Shown: positions 1 through 6,834, counted from the stretch's first letter. The stretch: 21,809 nucleotides of DNA from CAZJAD01 sp964543855 (GCA_964543855.1 CAZJAD010000032.1:1-21809), one strand, 5' to 3'. Notes: generated by a model from the letters alone, not told the origin. Program-made: numbers and translations.

Positions 1-256
1 AATGGGGACTTGTGAAACTGACAACTCGCCGGGTAGGAGCCAGGAGCGCTTCCAGATACAGGAGGGTTGAGCCCTTGCCTTTTGTTCCGGCGATGTGAAC
101 GGTGAGCGGTGGTGCCTTCCAGAGATGCGCGGCCTTGATGGCGCTGATGACGCGCGAGAAATCCGGACGGCCCCGTGCGGGCGGCATTACATGGGTGCGC
201 TCGTAGTTGACAAGCCGATTCAAGTAGGCTTCTGTCTGGCGAAAATTCGTGAACAC
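1..256 (-). CDS. folC: FolC, N-terminal part (runs off left edge)
   Basis: N-terminal 85 codons of dihydrofolate synthase/folylpolyglutamate synthase, the cytoplasmic ATP-dependent ligase that adds glutamate to dihydropteroate and then to reduced folates. The translation reads into HIAGTKGKGST, the FolC/Mur-ligase P-loop (usually HVAGTNGKGST), and then FTSPH, the conserved segment after it. The opening residues, FTNFRQTEAYLNRLVNYER, also resemble FolC N-termini. The start is taken as GTG at 256, because an in-frame TGA lies two codons upstream (262-260) and no ATG fits. The Shine-Dalgarno is weak. A promoter lies just upstream (289-317). The gene is cut by the window edge, so its C-terminal domain and downstream partner are not visible. 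Identification is firm from the P-loop context. Confidence 0.9.
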   Translation of the reverse strand, partial: MFTNFRQTEAYLNRLVNYERTHVMPPARGRPDFSRVISAIKAAHLWKAPPLTVHIAGTKGKGSTLLYLEALLAPTRRVVSFTSPH

Positions 257-288
257 GCTTCACTTCAAATTGCTGTCTGCTTGGCTAT

Positions 289-317
289 AAGATAGTGAAG
301 CAAGTTGCCATCGTCAA
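289..317 (-). promoter_or_regulatory. Promoter for folC
   Basis: Read on the minus strand, TTGACG (317-312), a 17-base spacer and TATCTT (294-289) form a good sigma70-like promoter. The expected transcription start near 282 would leave a leader of about 25 bases before the folC GTG. Confidence 0.6.
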
Positions 318-324
318 GCGGCAT

Positions 325-376
325 AAAAAGCGAACCGGACAAGGCTCGGTCTTACGACCTTGCACCTGCCCGGCTC
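325..376 (-). terminator. Imperfect hairpin, probable minus-strand terminator
   Basis: Bases 332-351 and 356-376 form a long imperfect hairpin around a TTAC/GTAA loop. Two A-C mismatches on the plus strand (334/374 and 339/369) become U-G wobble pairs in a minus-strand RNA. The minus-strand RNA also runs into GCUUUUU (331-325) straight after the stem. The structure is therefore better as a minus-strand terminator, although CTTTT also follows the stem on the plus strand. I see no convincing gene upstream of it on the minus strand. Confidence 0.5.
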
Positions 377-380
377 TTTT

Positions 381-403
381 GGATCGTCGCGGAGAGGCGA
401 TCC
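381..403. repeat. Second small hairpin
   Basis: GGATCGTC (381-388) pairs with GGCGATCC (396-403) around a seven-base loop, allowing one U-G pair on the plus strand. It sits only four bases from the larger hairpin at 332-376. No T-run follows, so it is not a terminator by itself. Function unknown. Confidence 0.35.
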
Positions 404-692
404 CTAAAATCGTGATGGACCCCTCAAGCTCTGAGAGGCGTTCGCGGGTCGGTTGATGTAGAGTCCTCGCATGATTCGCCGCGGAAGAGCGAAGCGCGAA
501 AAAGTGTCCGAATACGCCGACATATCAACTTGAAGTTTGACTTCATGCCGGTAGAATTTGTTCTTTCCCACTTTATCAAGGATGAGCACCCGACGAAGGG
601 GACATGATTCTGATCCGTCATTTCCTCTGATTTTGGCTCTGGGCGTCGCGCGAACGGATTGTGGAGTTTTTTGGGCGCGTAGCGTTTTTCCC
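404..692. other. Stretch without a supported gene
   Basis: Two overlapping minus-strand reading frames (about 93 and 61 codons) cover this stretch. Neither has a properly spaced ribosome binding site or a recognisable protein sequence. No tRNA, tmRNA, SRP RNA or RNase P signature was seen. It could hold a decayed gene or an untranslated RNA ending at the 325-376 terminator. Confidence 0.4.
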
Positions 693-721
693 TTGATTCT
701 TTCATTTCAGGATAGTATATT
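693..721 (+). promoter_or_regulatory. Promoter for the 813-1067 gene
   Basis: TTGATT (693-698), a 17-base spacer and TATATT (716-721). The hexamers and spacing are identical to those of the rlmN promoter at 3604-3632, which supports both calls. The predicted start near 728 gives a leader of about 85 bases, with a possible GGGTC/GACCC pairing within it. Confidence 0.6.
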
Positions 722-812
722 TAGTAGGGTAAGGTAGTGGGTCACTCAACAAACAGGCCCGACCCTTTCAAAGAGCTCGATACTTCCGGTTGACAAGTAT
801 AAGGAGCCCAGT

Positions 813-1067
813 ATGCCCGGTTTCGAAGAGACGATGAGCAACAGCCGGATCTTCCTCACCTACAGCCTGGCCATGACGATGCTTGGCAAGTCCGCTCAGA
901 TTCTTGCTGAGCGAGGGGCAGATCCGAAGGCCATGAGTTTTATCACGACGGGGATAGAGCTCCTGGCGAAGCAGTTGCGCGACTATGCCGACACCAAGGA
1001 CTTGGAGGAAAATGCCGAAGCTGAGTTGAACAAGCTTTGTAAGCTCCTTGACATCCGCCGCGCGTAA
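813..1067 (+). CDS. Small hypothetical protein, 84 aa
   Basis: Not recognised. It is a small, probably cytoplasmic and largely helical protein rich in Ala, Leu, Glu and Lys. There is no signal peptide, no clear membrane span and no Cys pair for metal binding (one Cys near residue 78). It is nevertheless very likely a real gene. AAGGAG at 801-806 lies six bases before the ATG, a matching promoter lies upstream (693-721), and a clean intrinsic terminator follows (1119-1144), so it is a one-gene transcription unit. The reverse-strand reading frame over the same bases (768-1094) has none of these signals. The helical, charged C-terminal half (roughly residues 54-80) could be a protein-protein interaction segment, but that is a guess. 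Confidence 0.75.
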   Translation: MPGFEETMSNSRIFLTYSLAMTMLGKSAQILAERGADPKAMSFITTGIELLAKQLRDYADTKDLEENAEAELNKLCKLLDIRRA

Positions 1068-1118
1068 GCGCATCCCGACGCCCACACCCCACATCGTTCA
1101 CGATAATCACATCCGCAA

Positions 1119-1144
1119 GCCGAGACCCAGTCTCGGCTTTTGTT
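1119..1144 (+). terminator. Intrinsic terminator after the 84-aa gene
   Basis: A perfect 8-bp stem, GCCGAGAC (1119-1126) and GTCTCGGC (1130-1137), closes a three-base CCA loop and is followed by TTTTGTTAT. It ends the transcript of the 813-1067 gene. It also lies just past the stop of the convergent XRE gene, but the T-run is on the plus-strand side. Confidence 0.85.
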
Positions 1145-1153
1145 ATAGTATCC

Positions 1154-1399
1154 TCAAGAGCGCTGCATCTTTCGCAGCCGTCTCTCCATCTGCTGCAGGA
1201 CTTTCTGTGCAACCTTATTGGGTGTCGTGCGTCCATTCTCCCAACGATTCACGGTGGCGAATGTGACGCCGATCTCGTGCGCAAAATTCTCCTGGGTCAG
1301 ATTGAGGCTGAGACGCAGCTCACGAATCCGGTCCCGGTCAAACTTACCCGTGTCACCGATGCGGTGGCGGACGTAGGTGCGGGGTACGGTTTGCGCCAT
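1154..1399 (-). CDS. XRE-family helix-turn-helix regulator, 81 aa
   Basis: A small DNA-binding protein, essentially a single HTH_3 (Cro/C1-type) domain. Residues 24-70 read RIRELRLSLNLTQENFAHEI followed by GVTFATVNRWENGRTTPN, the canonical five-helix XRE fold with LTQENFA as the helix before the turn and VNRWENG as the recognition-helix signature. Residues 1-23 and the basic tail (RRLRKMQRS) flank it. The open frame extends upstream to 1663, but AAGGAGA sits just before the ATG at 1399 and the upstream extension does not look like protein. There is no toxin or metabolic partner next to it, so it is a solitary regulator whose target is unknown. Self-regulation through the inverted repeat at 1476-1560 is possible. 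The family call is firm, the role is not. Confidence 0.85.
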   Translation of the reverse strand: MAQTVPRTYVRHRIGDTGKFDRDRIRELRLSLNLTQENFAHEIGVTFATVNRWENGRTTPNKVAQKVLQQMERRLRKMQRS

Positions 1400-1475
1400 G
1401 GCCTGATTCTCCTTCCTTTGCCTATGAGGGTTCCGCTTGCTCGATGTGCTGTGGCCAAGACTGTCTATGTGCCGT

Positions 1476-1560
1476 GCTATAAAATGCAAGGCGTGTGCCA
1501 TTGGATGGGACCGCCGGAGGTCGTGAGGACAGGTCCGTCGTAGCTCCTGTATTTTATAGC
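1476..1560. repeat. 13-base inverted repeat with TATAAAAT arms
   Basis: GCTATAAAATGCA (1476-1488) and TGTATTTTATAGC (1548-1560) are inverted copies matching at 12 of 13 positions, 59 bases apart. Each arm carries a TATAAAAT -10-like motif pointing into the enclosed segment. The enclosed segment also has GGACC/GGTCC pairing near 1509 and 1532. It lies in the leader of the XRE gene. It could be a paired operator, an RNA hairpin or the ends of a miniature element. I see no flanking target-site duplication. Confidence 0.55.
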
Positions 1561-1582
1561 AATTGGGTCTATTGTTCGTCAT
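1553..1582 (-). promoter_or_regulatory. Candidate promoter for the XRE gene
   Basis: On the minus strand, ATGACG (1582-1577), an 18-base spacer and TATAAA (1558-1553). The -10 is good, the -35 only fair. It would give a leader of about 145 bases containing the inverted repeat. The -10 lies inside the right arm of that repeat, which fits repression by a protein bound there. Confidence 0.4.
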
Positions 1583-1624
1583 CACAGGCGGCTCGTCATG
1601 GTGGGTAAGAACTGCCGAACGAGC

Positions 1625-1656
1625 ACAAAAAATCCCGACCCTATTGGGTCGGGATT
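1625..1656 (-). terminator. Intrinsic terminator of the moxR-DUF58 operon
   Basis: AATCCCGACCC (1631-1641) and GGGTCGGGATT (1646-1656) form a perfect 11-bp stem with a four-base loop. On the minus strand the stem is followed by a run of T (complement of 1626-1632). It lies about 28 bases past the DUF58 stop, closing the two-gene operon. Confidence 0.9.
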
Positions 1657-1683
1657 CATCCATCCGATTCGCGGGGCTGCCCG

Positions 1684-2577
1684 CTACCGCAGCCGCTTCC
1701 GCTTGGTCAGATACTGGAAGAGCGCCGTGTCATAAGGCACGGAGGTATCGAGGAGATTGTAGTCCACACGCTGCTCACGACAACCGCGCTTCAAGGCCTC
1801 AACGAACTGGTGCAGCAGACGGCGGTAGTCACGGCGGATATGCCAAGGCTGGGTGGGCATCTCCTCCTCACTCTCCAGGTCGATGAACTTGGTATCGCCC
1901 CTGAACGCAAAACTGCGCTCCATCGGGTCGAGAATATGAAAAGCGAGAACTTCATGACCATCATGGCGGAAATGGCGAAGCCCACTCAGAATCTTCGATG
2001 GATCATCGAGAAAATCCGAGAGAACAACCACCAGCCCACGGCGCCGGATGCGCTCGGCAACGGCATGGAGATTCCTGCCGATGTCCGTCTGACCGGATGG
2101 CCGAAGATTTTCCAGATGCGAAAGCAGAACATTCAAGTAGCTGCCCACCGATCGCGGGGGAAGGTAGGTGCGCAATTCCGTGTCGTAGAGAACCAGACCG
2201 ACGGCGTCGCGCTGCTGAATCATGAGAAAGGCAAGGGCTGCCGCGAGATAAGTTGCGTACTGGAGCTTGGTCGTGGTCACCGTCCCATAGTCCATGGACT
2301 TTGACACATCGATCAACAGGTAGCACTTCAGATTCGTCTCTTCCTCAAACTCCTTCAAATAGTACCGGTCGGTTTTGGCGAAGACTTTCCAATCCACATA
2401 CTTCAGCGGGTCGCCGGGCATATAAGGACGATGCTCGGCAAACTCCACGGAGAAACCGTGATACGGCGACTGATGAAGTCCGGCGACGAAGCCCTCCACA
2501 ACCAACCGCGCTCGCAATTGCATGTTCTTCAATCGCGATACAACATCCGGCTTTAGAAAATCTCTGGCGACAGGCAT
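1684..2577 (-). CDS. DUF58 protein (vWA-like), partner of MoxR, 297 aa
   Basis: A DUF58-family protein, which accompanies MoxR AAA ATPases in bacteria. The von Willebrand A-like half starts at about residue 86 with LLIDVSKSMD, giving the DxSxS metal-ion-dependent adhesion motif at about 90-94. The preceding segment, HRPYMPGDPLKYVDWK, is the DUF58 signature. No N-terminal membrane helices are present, so this is the short soluble form. Two starts are possible: GTG at 2589, directly abutting the moxR stop, or ATG at 2577, which has AGGTGA eight bases upstream. I prefer 2577. The pair is followed by a strong terminator, so the Bat-type genes sometimes found downstream are missing here. The family assignment is firm. 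The usual idea of MoxR-vWA pairs as chaperone-like maturation systems is inference. Confidence 0.9.
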   Translation of the reverse strand: MPVARDFLKPDVVSRLKNMQLRARLVVEGFVAGLHQSPYHGFSVEFAEHRPYMPGDPLKYVDWKVFAKTDRYYLKEFEEETNLKCYLLIDVSKSMDYGTVTTTKLQYATYLAAALAFLMIQQRDAVGLVLYDTELRTYLPPRSVGSYLNVLLSHLENLRPSGQTDIGRNLHAVAERIRRRGLVVVLSDFLDDPSKILSGLRHFRHDGHEVLAFHILDPMERSFAFRGDTKFIDLESEEEMPTQPWHIRRDYRRLLHQFVEALKRGCREQRVDYNLLDTSVPYDTALFQYLTKRKRLR

Positions 2578-2589
2578 TGGTGCGATCAC

Positions 2590-3582
2590 CTATTTCATAT
2601 CGAGAAGCCGACCGACAATCTCTGGAGGTGTTACTCCGTCGGCCTCCGCGTTGAAATTGGTCACGAGGCGATGACGAAGAACCGGTAAGGTGACATACCT
2701 CACGTCTTCGACCTCCGGCGTGGGCCGACCATCCAAAGCCGCCCGCGTCTTCGCCCCAAGGATGAGATACTGTGAGGCTCGCGGGCCACAGCCCCATGCC
2801 ACATAGTCCTTGATGAATTTCGGGGCGCCATCCGACTTCGGGCGCGTCTGTCGGACCAGATTCACGGCGGATTCTATCACATTGTCGGCTACAGGAATGC
2901 GGCGCACCAAATCCTGCAGCTCAATCACCTGCTTACCGGTCATCACTTTGTCGACAGGTTCGAAATACCGGCTGGTCGTGGTTCGGACGATTTCGTTTTC
3001 TTCCTCTGCGGACGGATAATCCACCCACAGGTTGAACATGAAGCGATCGAGCTGCGCTTCCGGCAGCGGATAAGTCCCCTCGAGTTCAATCGGGTTTTGC
3101 GTCGCGAGAACGAAGAAGGGTTCGTCGAGTTTGTAAGTTGTGCCGGCCGCCGAGACCTCGTGCTCCTGCATCGCCTGCAGAAGTGCGGCCTGAGTTTTTG
3201 GAGGGGTCCGGTTGACTTCGTCAGCGAGCACGATGTTGGCGAAGATGGGGCCGGTGACGAATTTAAAAGCGCGCTTCCCGGTCGACCGGTCCTCCTCGGC
3301 GATTTCCGTCCCGGTGATATCCGAAGGCATCAAATCCGGAGTGAACTGAATTCGGCTGAACTTCAAGTCCAGCGCTTGCGCCACCGTCGAGATGAGAAGT
3401 GTTTTCGCCAGACCTGGTACGCCGACGAGCAAGCAATGGCCGCGCGCCAGAAGTGAAATCAGAAGCTCATCGATGACCTTTTCCTGACCGACGATGATCT
3501 TGCCGATTTCCTTCTTGAGTGTTTCATGCGCGGCTCTCAAGGAATGAAGGATTTCCAAATCGGATGAAGAGGTGTTGGACAT
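2590..3582 (-). CDS. MoxR-family AAA+ ATPase, 330 aa
   Basis: A cytoplasmic AAA+ ATPase of the MoxR group (AAA_3), thought to act as a chaperone that remodels or inserts cofactors into client proteins with its vWA partner. Visible motifs are Walker A GVPGLAKT (54-61), Walker B VLADEVNR (118-125), the sensor-1 region LATQNPIELEGTYPLPEAQ (159-177) and the arginine-finger region LDRF (178-181). The C-terminal lid ends near LLDMK. Length is typical. The start ATG has GGAGA just upstream. It is first in an operon with DUF58, whose start follows within a few bases of its stop. It is divergent from rlmN across 77 bases. No good promoter on its own strand was recognised in that gap. Confidence 0.95.
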   Translation of the reverse strand: MSNTSSSDLEILHSLRAAHETLKKEIGKIIVGQEKVIDELLISLLARGHCLLVGVPGLAKTLLISTVAQALDLKFSRIQFTPDLMPSDITGTEIAEEDRSTGKRAFKFVTGPIFANIVLADEVNRTPPKTQAALLQAMQEHEVSAAGTTYKLDEPFFVLATQNPIELEGTYPLPEAQLDRFMFNLWVDYPSAEEENEIVRTTTSRYFEPVDKVMTGKQVIELQDLVRRIPVADNVIESAVNLVRQTRPKSDGAPKFIKDYVAWGCGPRASQYLILGAKTRAALDGRPTPEVEDVRYVTLPVLRHRLVTNFNAEADGVTPPEIVGRLLDMK

Positions 3583-3603
3583 CAGATCTCCAATGGGCAG
3601 TAC

Positions 3604-3632
3604 TTGATTTTCGCGGAGTGTCTCGCTATATT
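3604..3632 (+). promoter_or_regulatory. Promoter for rlmN
   Basis: TTGATT (3604-3609), a 17-base spacer and TATATT (3627-3632), identical in hexamers and spacing to the promoter at 693-721. The start would be near 3639, leaving only about 20 bases before the rlmN ATG. Confidence 0.65.
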
Positions 3633-3659
3633 GACGAATGTTATGCAGGTTGTAGAAGG

Positions 3660-4721
3660 ATGGTTAATCTCAGAGATTTAACGCAGCAGGAGTTGGAAAG
3701 TTTCCTGGAGTCTCTCGGGCACCCTGCTTATCGCGGGAGACAGGTTTATCGCTGGGTGTTCGCCCGACGCATCTCGCGGCTCGAGGACATGACCAACCTG
3801 CCTGTGAGCCTGCGTCGAGACCTCTCCGAGTTGGCAGGCATCCAGACACCGGCTGTCGCCGCCGTTTCCCCAAGAGCACCGGACGGCACGCGGAAGTACC
3901 TCTTCGAATTCCAGGATGGCTATCGCGTCGAATCCGTTTTCTTGCCCGGCAGCTCCAACCAGACCGTCTGCATCTCCACTCAGGTTGGTTGCACCCTAAA
4001 CTGTGTATTTTGTGCCACCGGTCGAATGGGATTCTATCGCAACCTTACGGCCGGAGAAATGGTAAGTCAAGTCCTGGAAATCGAAAGAGAAGAAAAAGCC
4101 GCCGTCAGCAATGTCGTTTTCATGGGGATGGGCGAGCCGTTCTACAATTTCGATGCCGTCATGAAAGCTGTGCAGCTCTTTGCCGACCCGGCCGGGATTG
4201 GTCTGTCTCCGCGCCGCATCACGGTGTCGACCATTGGCATCGTTCCAGCGATTCGACGGATTGCGCGCGAGGGAATGTCGGCCAAGCTCGCGGTTTCTCT
4301 TCATGCAACCGACGATGATCGCCGATCTCGCATCGTTCCCGTGAATCGGAAGTACCCTTTAGACCCACTGATGAAAGCGTTGCGCGCCTATGCGCATGTG
4401 GCTCGTTATGCCGTCACCTTCGAATACATACTCATCAAAAATCTGAACGACCGTCCCGAAGATGCCGCCGCTCTTCCAAATTTGCTGCGCAATATTCCCG
4501 CCAAGATCAACCTCATTCGCCTCCACCCCACCGATTCAAATCTTGAGCCTTCCCCGGAGGAACGGGTTGACGCCTTCCTGAAGGAGCTGCGGGATGCAGG
4601 ATTAGATGTTACTCTCCGCGCGAGTCGGGGTTTGGAGTGCCAGGCAGCGTGCGGTCAACTGGCCGCCCAAGAGCCAACGCGCGAAAAATCTGTGAAGGTT
4701 CCTCAGCCGGGACGGGACTGA
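3660..4721 (+). CDS. rlmN: RlmN, dual-specificity 23S rRNA/tRNA methyltransferase, 353 aa
   Basis: A radical-SAM enzyme that methylates C2 of A2503 in 23S rRNA and of A37 in some tRNAs. The 4Fe-4S motif CTLNCVFC gives Cys111, Cys115 and Cys118. The methyl-carrying cysteine is in AACGQL (Cys331). GMGEP at 156-160 and SLHATDD at 213-219 are also family hallmarks. The open frame extends upstream to 3519, but the ATG at 3660 begins exactly where RlmN proteins usually begin (LRDLTQQELESFLESLG) and lies just behind the promoter at 3604-3632. AGAAGG abuts the ATG too closely for a normal ribosome binding site, so initiation may be weak or unusual. A 12-codon frame starting at ATG 3643 overlaps the start. 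The 3' end overlaps convergent meaB by 19 bases with no terminator visible. Confidence 0.95.
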   Translation: MVNLRDLTQQELESFLESLGHPAYRGRQVYRWVFARRISRLEDMTNLPVSLRRDLSELAGIQTPAVAAVSPRAPDGTRKYLFEFQDGYRVESVFLPGSSNQTVCISTQVGCTLNCVFCATGRMGFYRNLTAGEMVSQVLEIEREEKAAVSNVVFMGMGEPFYNFDAVMKAVQLFADPAGIGLSPRRITVSTIGIVPAIRRIAREGMSAKLAVSLHATDDDRRSRIVPVNRKYPLDPLMKALRAYAHVARYAVTFEYILIKNLNDRPEDAAALPNLLRNIPAKINLIRLHPTDSNLEPSPEERVDAFLKELRDAGLDVTLRASRGLECQAACGQLAAQEPTREKSVKVPQPGRD

Positions 4722-5665
4722 CGGATCTCCCGGATGACATCTAAGAGAAGCGCCCGCGCCAGTTCCCAGGCAGACTTCCCCTCGTTCACGGCATCGTCCA
4801 ACAGACGCTTCCGCTTCGCTGTCCAGAAAGCCCGCAGGATTTCATCTTCTACGACGCGTTGATACTTCCTCCGCCCGCGCTGAAGCCGTCGTTCGTCAAA
4901 GAGGCTGTGTTCGCGCAAATAATCGATGTGTCGGGTAAGCTCTGCGGCCAGTTCGGGGATTCCGGCTCCCGTTGACGCGACCGTGGAAAGAATCGGAGGC
5001 ATCCACGCGTCCAATGTCTTGAGCTTCATCACCGTGCGAAGCTCAACGAGGAAACGGTCTGCGCCCTCTCGATCCGATTTGTTAATAACGAAGAGATCGC
5101 CAATCTCTGTGAGGCCCGCCTTCATCGCCTGAATAGCGTCCCCCGATTCCGGTACCAGAACGACGACGGTCGTATCGGCGTATTGAACGACTTCGAGCTC
5201 GGATTGACCCACTCCAACGGTCTCAAAAACGACTCTGTCGAAACCGAACGCATCCAACAGATCCGCCATTTCACCCGCCGCGCGTGTTAATCCTCCCAAG
5301 CTCCCCCGTGTCGCCAGAGATCGGACGAAGACTCGCGGATCCAGACTGACACTCACCATCCGTACCCTGTCTCCAAGCAGCGCTCCTCCCGAGAAGGGAC
5401 TGGTCGGGTCCACGGCCAAAACGCCGACCTTGAAATCATTCTCCAGCCAATGCTGCGCAAGCTTCGAGACAAGTGTGGACTTCCCCGCTCCTGGTGGACC
5501 CGTGACGCCGATGCGAATGGCGTGACCGATGCGGTCACTCAAGGCGGAGAGCAGATCCCTTGCCTCCTGCTGGTGATTCTCGGCAAGAGTGAGTGCTCGG
5601 GCGAGGGCACTTCGCGACCCGGCTTTGAAGTCTGCAAGCAGAGGGGTTTCAGATGATGTCGTCAT
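4703..5665 (-). CDS. meaB: MeaB/ArgK-type G-protein chaperone, 320 aa
   Basis: A GTPase of the G3E class that gates and protects adenosylcobalamin loading of methylmalonyl-CoA mutase. Visible motifs are Walker A GPPGAGKST (56-64), AVDPTSPFSGGALLGDR (84-100), ETVGVGQSE (148-156) and the guanine-specificity NKSD (195-198). The C-terminal helical dimerisation arm ends at about residue 320. Length is typical. It was formerly annotated as the LAO/AO transport kinase ArgK. No mutase subunit is in the window. The gene is the last one of the long minus-strand run, 35 bases after the GT9 gene, and overlaps rlmN tail to tail. It is probably a bystander of the polysaccharide genes. Confidence 0.93.
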   Translation of the reverse strand: MTTSSETPLLADFKAGSRSALARALTLAENHQQEARDLLSALSDRIGHAIRIGVTGPPGAGKSTLVSKLAQHWLENDFKVGVLAVDPTSPFSGGALLGDRVRMVSVSLDPRVFVRSLATRGSLGGLTRAAGEMADLLDAFGFDRVVFETVGVGQSELEVVQYADTTVVVLVPESGDAIQAMKAGLTEIGDLFVINKSDREGADRFLVELRTVMKLKTLDAWMPPILSTVASTGAGIPELAAELTRHIDYLREHSLFDERRLQRGRRKYQRVVEDEILRAFWTAKRKRLLDDAVNEGKSAWELARALLLDVIREIRQSRPG

Positions 5666-5700
5666 TCCAGTCTTCTATCGGTGTCACGGACGCGAGCCCT

Positions 5701-6834
5701 CTAATCATGGAGGGATGTTCTGCAGGCACAGCAACTCTCTTCGACGGAGTCAGGCAGTGGATTTCTCCGATTTTCCCTCTGCCAGATCGTGTCCACTGCC
5801 GAGAGCAGTGCCGAAGGCAGATTCGGCTCATGGTCAATCGAGAAATCAAAGTGGCGCTTCCCGTCATCGTGGCCGTACTCGGCGTGTGCGCCGCCACGGA
5901 ATAGTCCAATCGACGGAACACCAAGGGCCACGGCCAAGTGGCGCGGTCCGGAATCGGCAGACAAGAGCCACGCAAGCGTCCTGAGCGAAGCCGCCAACTC
6001 CCAGATCGGACCAGTGAACCGGTAATGTCGAAACCTTGAGTCCACCGCGACATTCTCACTTGGCCCTGAGAGAAGAACCGGCAGAAATCTTGCCGGCTTC
6101 TCCTCATCGAGGCGTTCATAGAATCGCTGGAGTTCGCGCAGGTCCCAACGCTTGTCATAACGCCCTCCGATCCAGAGACCGCAGAGCAGTGCTCCTTCAT
6201 TCACACGCAGTCGTCGCCGAAACTGCGCAGCAACCGCTTCCCATCCGGGTGGGAGATGGAGACGGGGTGATGCAGCTCCCGGTGGCACGCCAAGGGGCTT
6301 CAACAAGAGAAGTTGCTCCTCAGCGTATGGCCCTGGATTCGGTGGAGGAACCGTGAGATTCAGGGACTGAGTGGTGCCGTCACGCGCAAAGCCACAGCGC
6401 CAACGTGCGCCGGAGGCACTGACCAGAAGCAGATTAGTCGTCGAGATCGTTCGCGGATGCGCTGAATCAATGGCCAAATCCCAGCGTCCAGCACGAAGCC
6501 GGCGAAGCCACGGAATAAGGCGGGCCGGGTTCCTTGCCAGCCGCGATTGCGGAAAGACAACGATCTCGTCCACAATCGTGCCCGGCAGATAGAGTTCTGA
6601 GAAGGCCTCGCCGACCACCAGAGCCAGATGCGCCGATGGAAATCCCTGGCGCAAGCTCCGCAGCAGTGGCTCAATCAGGATCAGGTTGCCGAGACGATTG
6701 TCCTGGCGCACGACGAGTATGCGTCGGCACTGCGTCGTGTTGAAAGCCGTCCCCACGGATGGGCGAAAACTCCAGCGCCCAATCGCAAGGATGATCTCCT
6801 TGCCGAACCGCTCAATGTCCTTGACAAAACGCAT
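5701..6834 (-). CDS. GT9-family (heptosyltransferase-like) glycosyltransferase, 377 aa
   Basis: A member of the glycosyltransferase 9 family, ADP-heptose:LPS heptosyltransferase type, GT-B fold. The N-terminal Rossmann half opens with RRILVVRQDNRLGNLILIEPLL (about 38-58), the GT9 start signature. The C-terminal nucleotide-sugar half has WELAASLRTLAWLLSADSGP then RHLAVALGVPSIGLF, the usual D-S/T-GP-xH loop. It would transfer a heptose or related sugar on the cytoplasmic face. The start is uncertain: GTG at 6930 (overlapping the upstream gene by 23 bases, with a GAAGG nearby) or ATG at 6834. The extra 32 residues from 6930 look non-conserved, so 6834 is chosen. The gmhA and hddA genes in the same run suggest a manno-heptose donor, but the exact donor is inference. 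Confidence 0.85.
   Translation of the reverse strand: MRFVKDIERFGKEIILAIGRWSFRPSVGTAFNTTQCRRILVVRQDNRLGNLILIEPLLRSLRQGFPSAHLALVVGEAFSELYLPGTIVDEIVVFPQSRLARNPARLIPWLRRLRAGRWDLAIDSAHPRTISTTNLLLVSASGARWRCGFARDGTTQSLNLTVPPPNPGPYAEEQLLLLKPLGVPPGAASPRLHLPPGWEAVAAQFRRRLRVNEGALLCGLWIGGRYDKRWDLRELQRFYERLDEEKPARFLPVLLSGPSENVAVDSRFRHYRFTGPIWELAASLRTLAWLLSADSGPRHLAVALGVPSIGLFRGGAHAEYGHDDGKRHFDFSIDHEPNLPSALLSAVDTIWQRENRRNPLPDSVEESCCACRTSLHD

Noticed and set aside
424..705. Minus-strand frames of about 93 and 61 codons as possible genes, or one frameshifted gene
   Set aside because: No spaced ribosome binding site, no recognisable family, and composition unlike the confident genes. Kept only as an unexplained stretch because of the nearby terminator-like hairpin.
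1400..1663. N-terminal extension of the XRE regulator to 169 residues
   Set aside because: The extension runs through the inverted repeat and promoter-like sequences and does not look like protein; AAGGAGA directly before the ATG at 1399 marks the real start.
3519..3659. N-terminal extension of RlmN to 400 residues
   Set aside because: It would overlap the moxR start and include the rlmN promoter; family members begin at the equivalent of the ATG at 3660.
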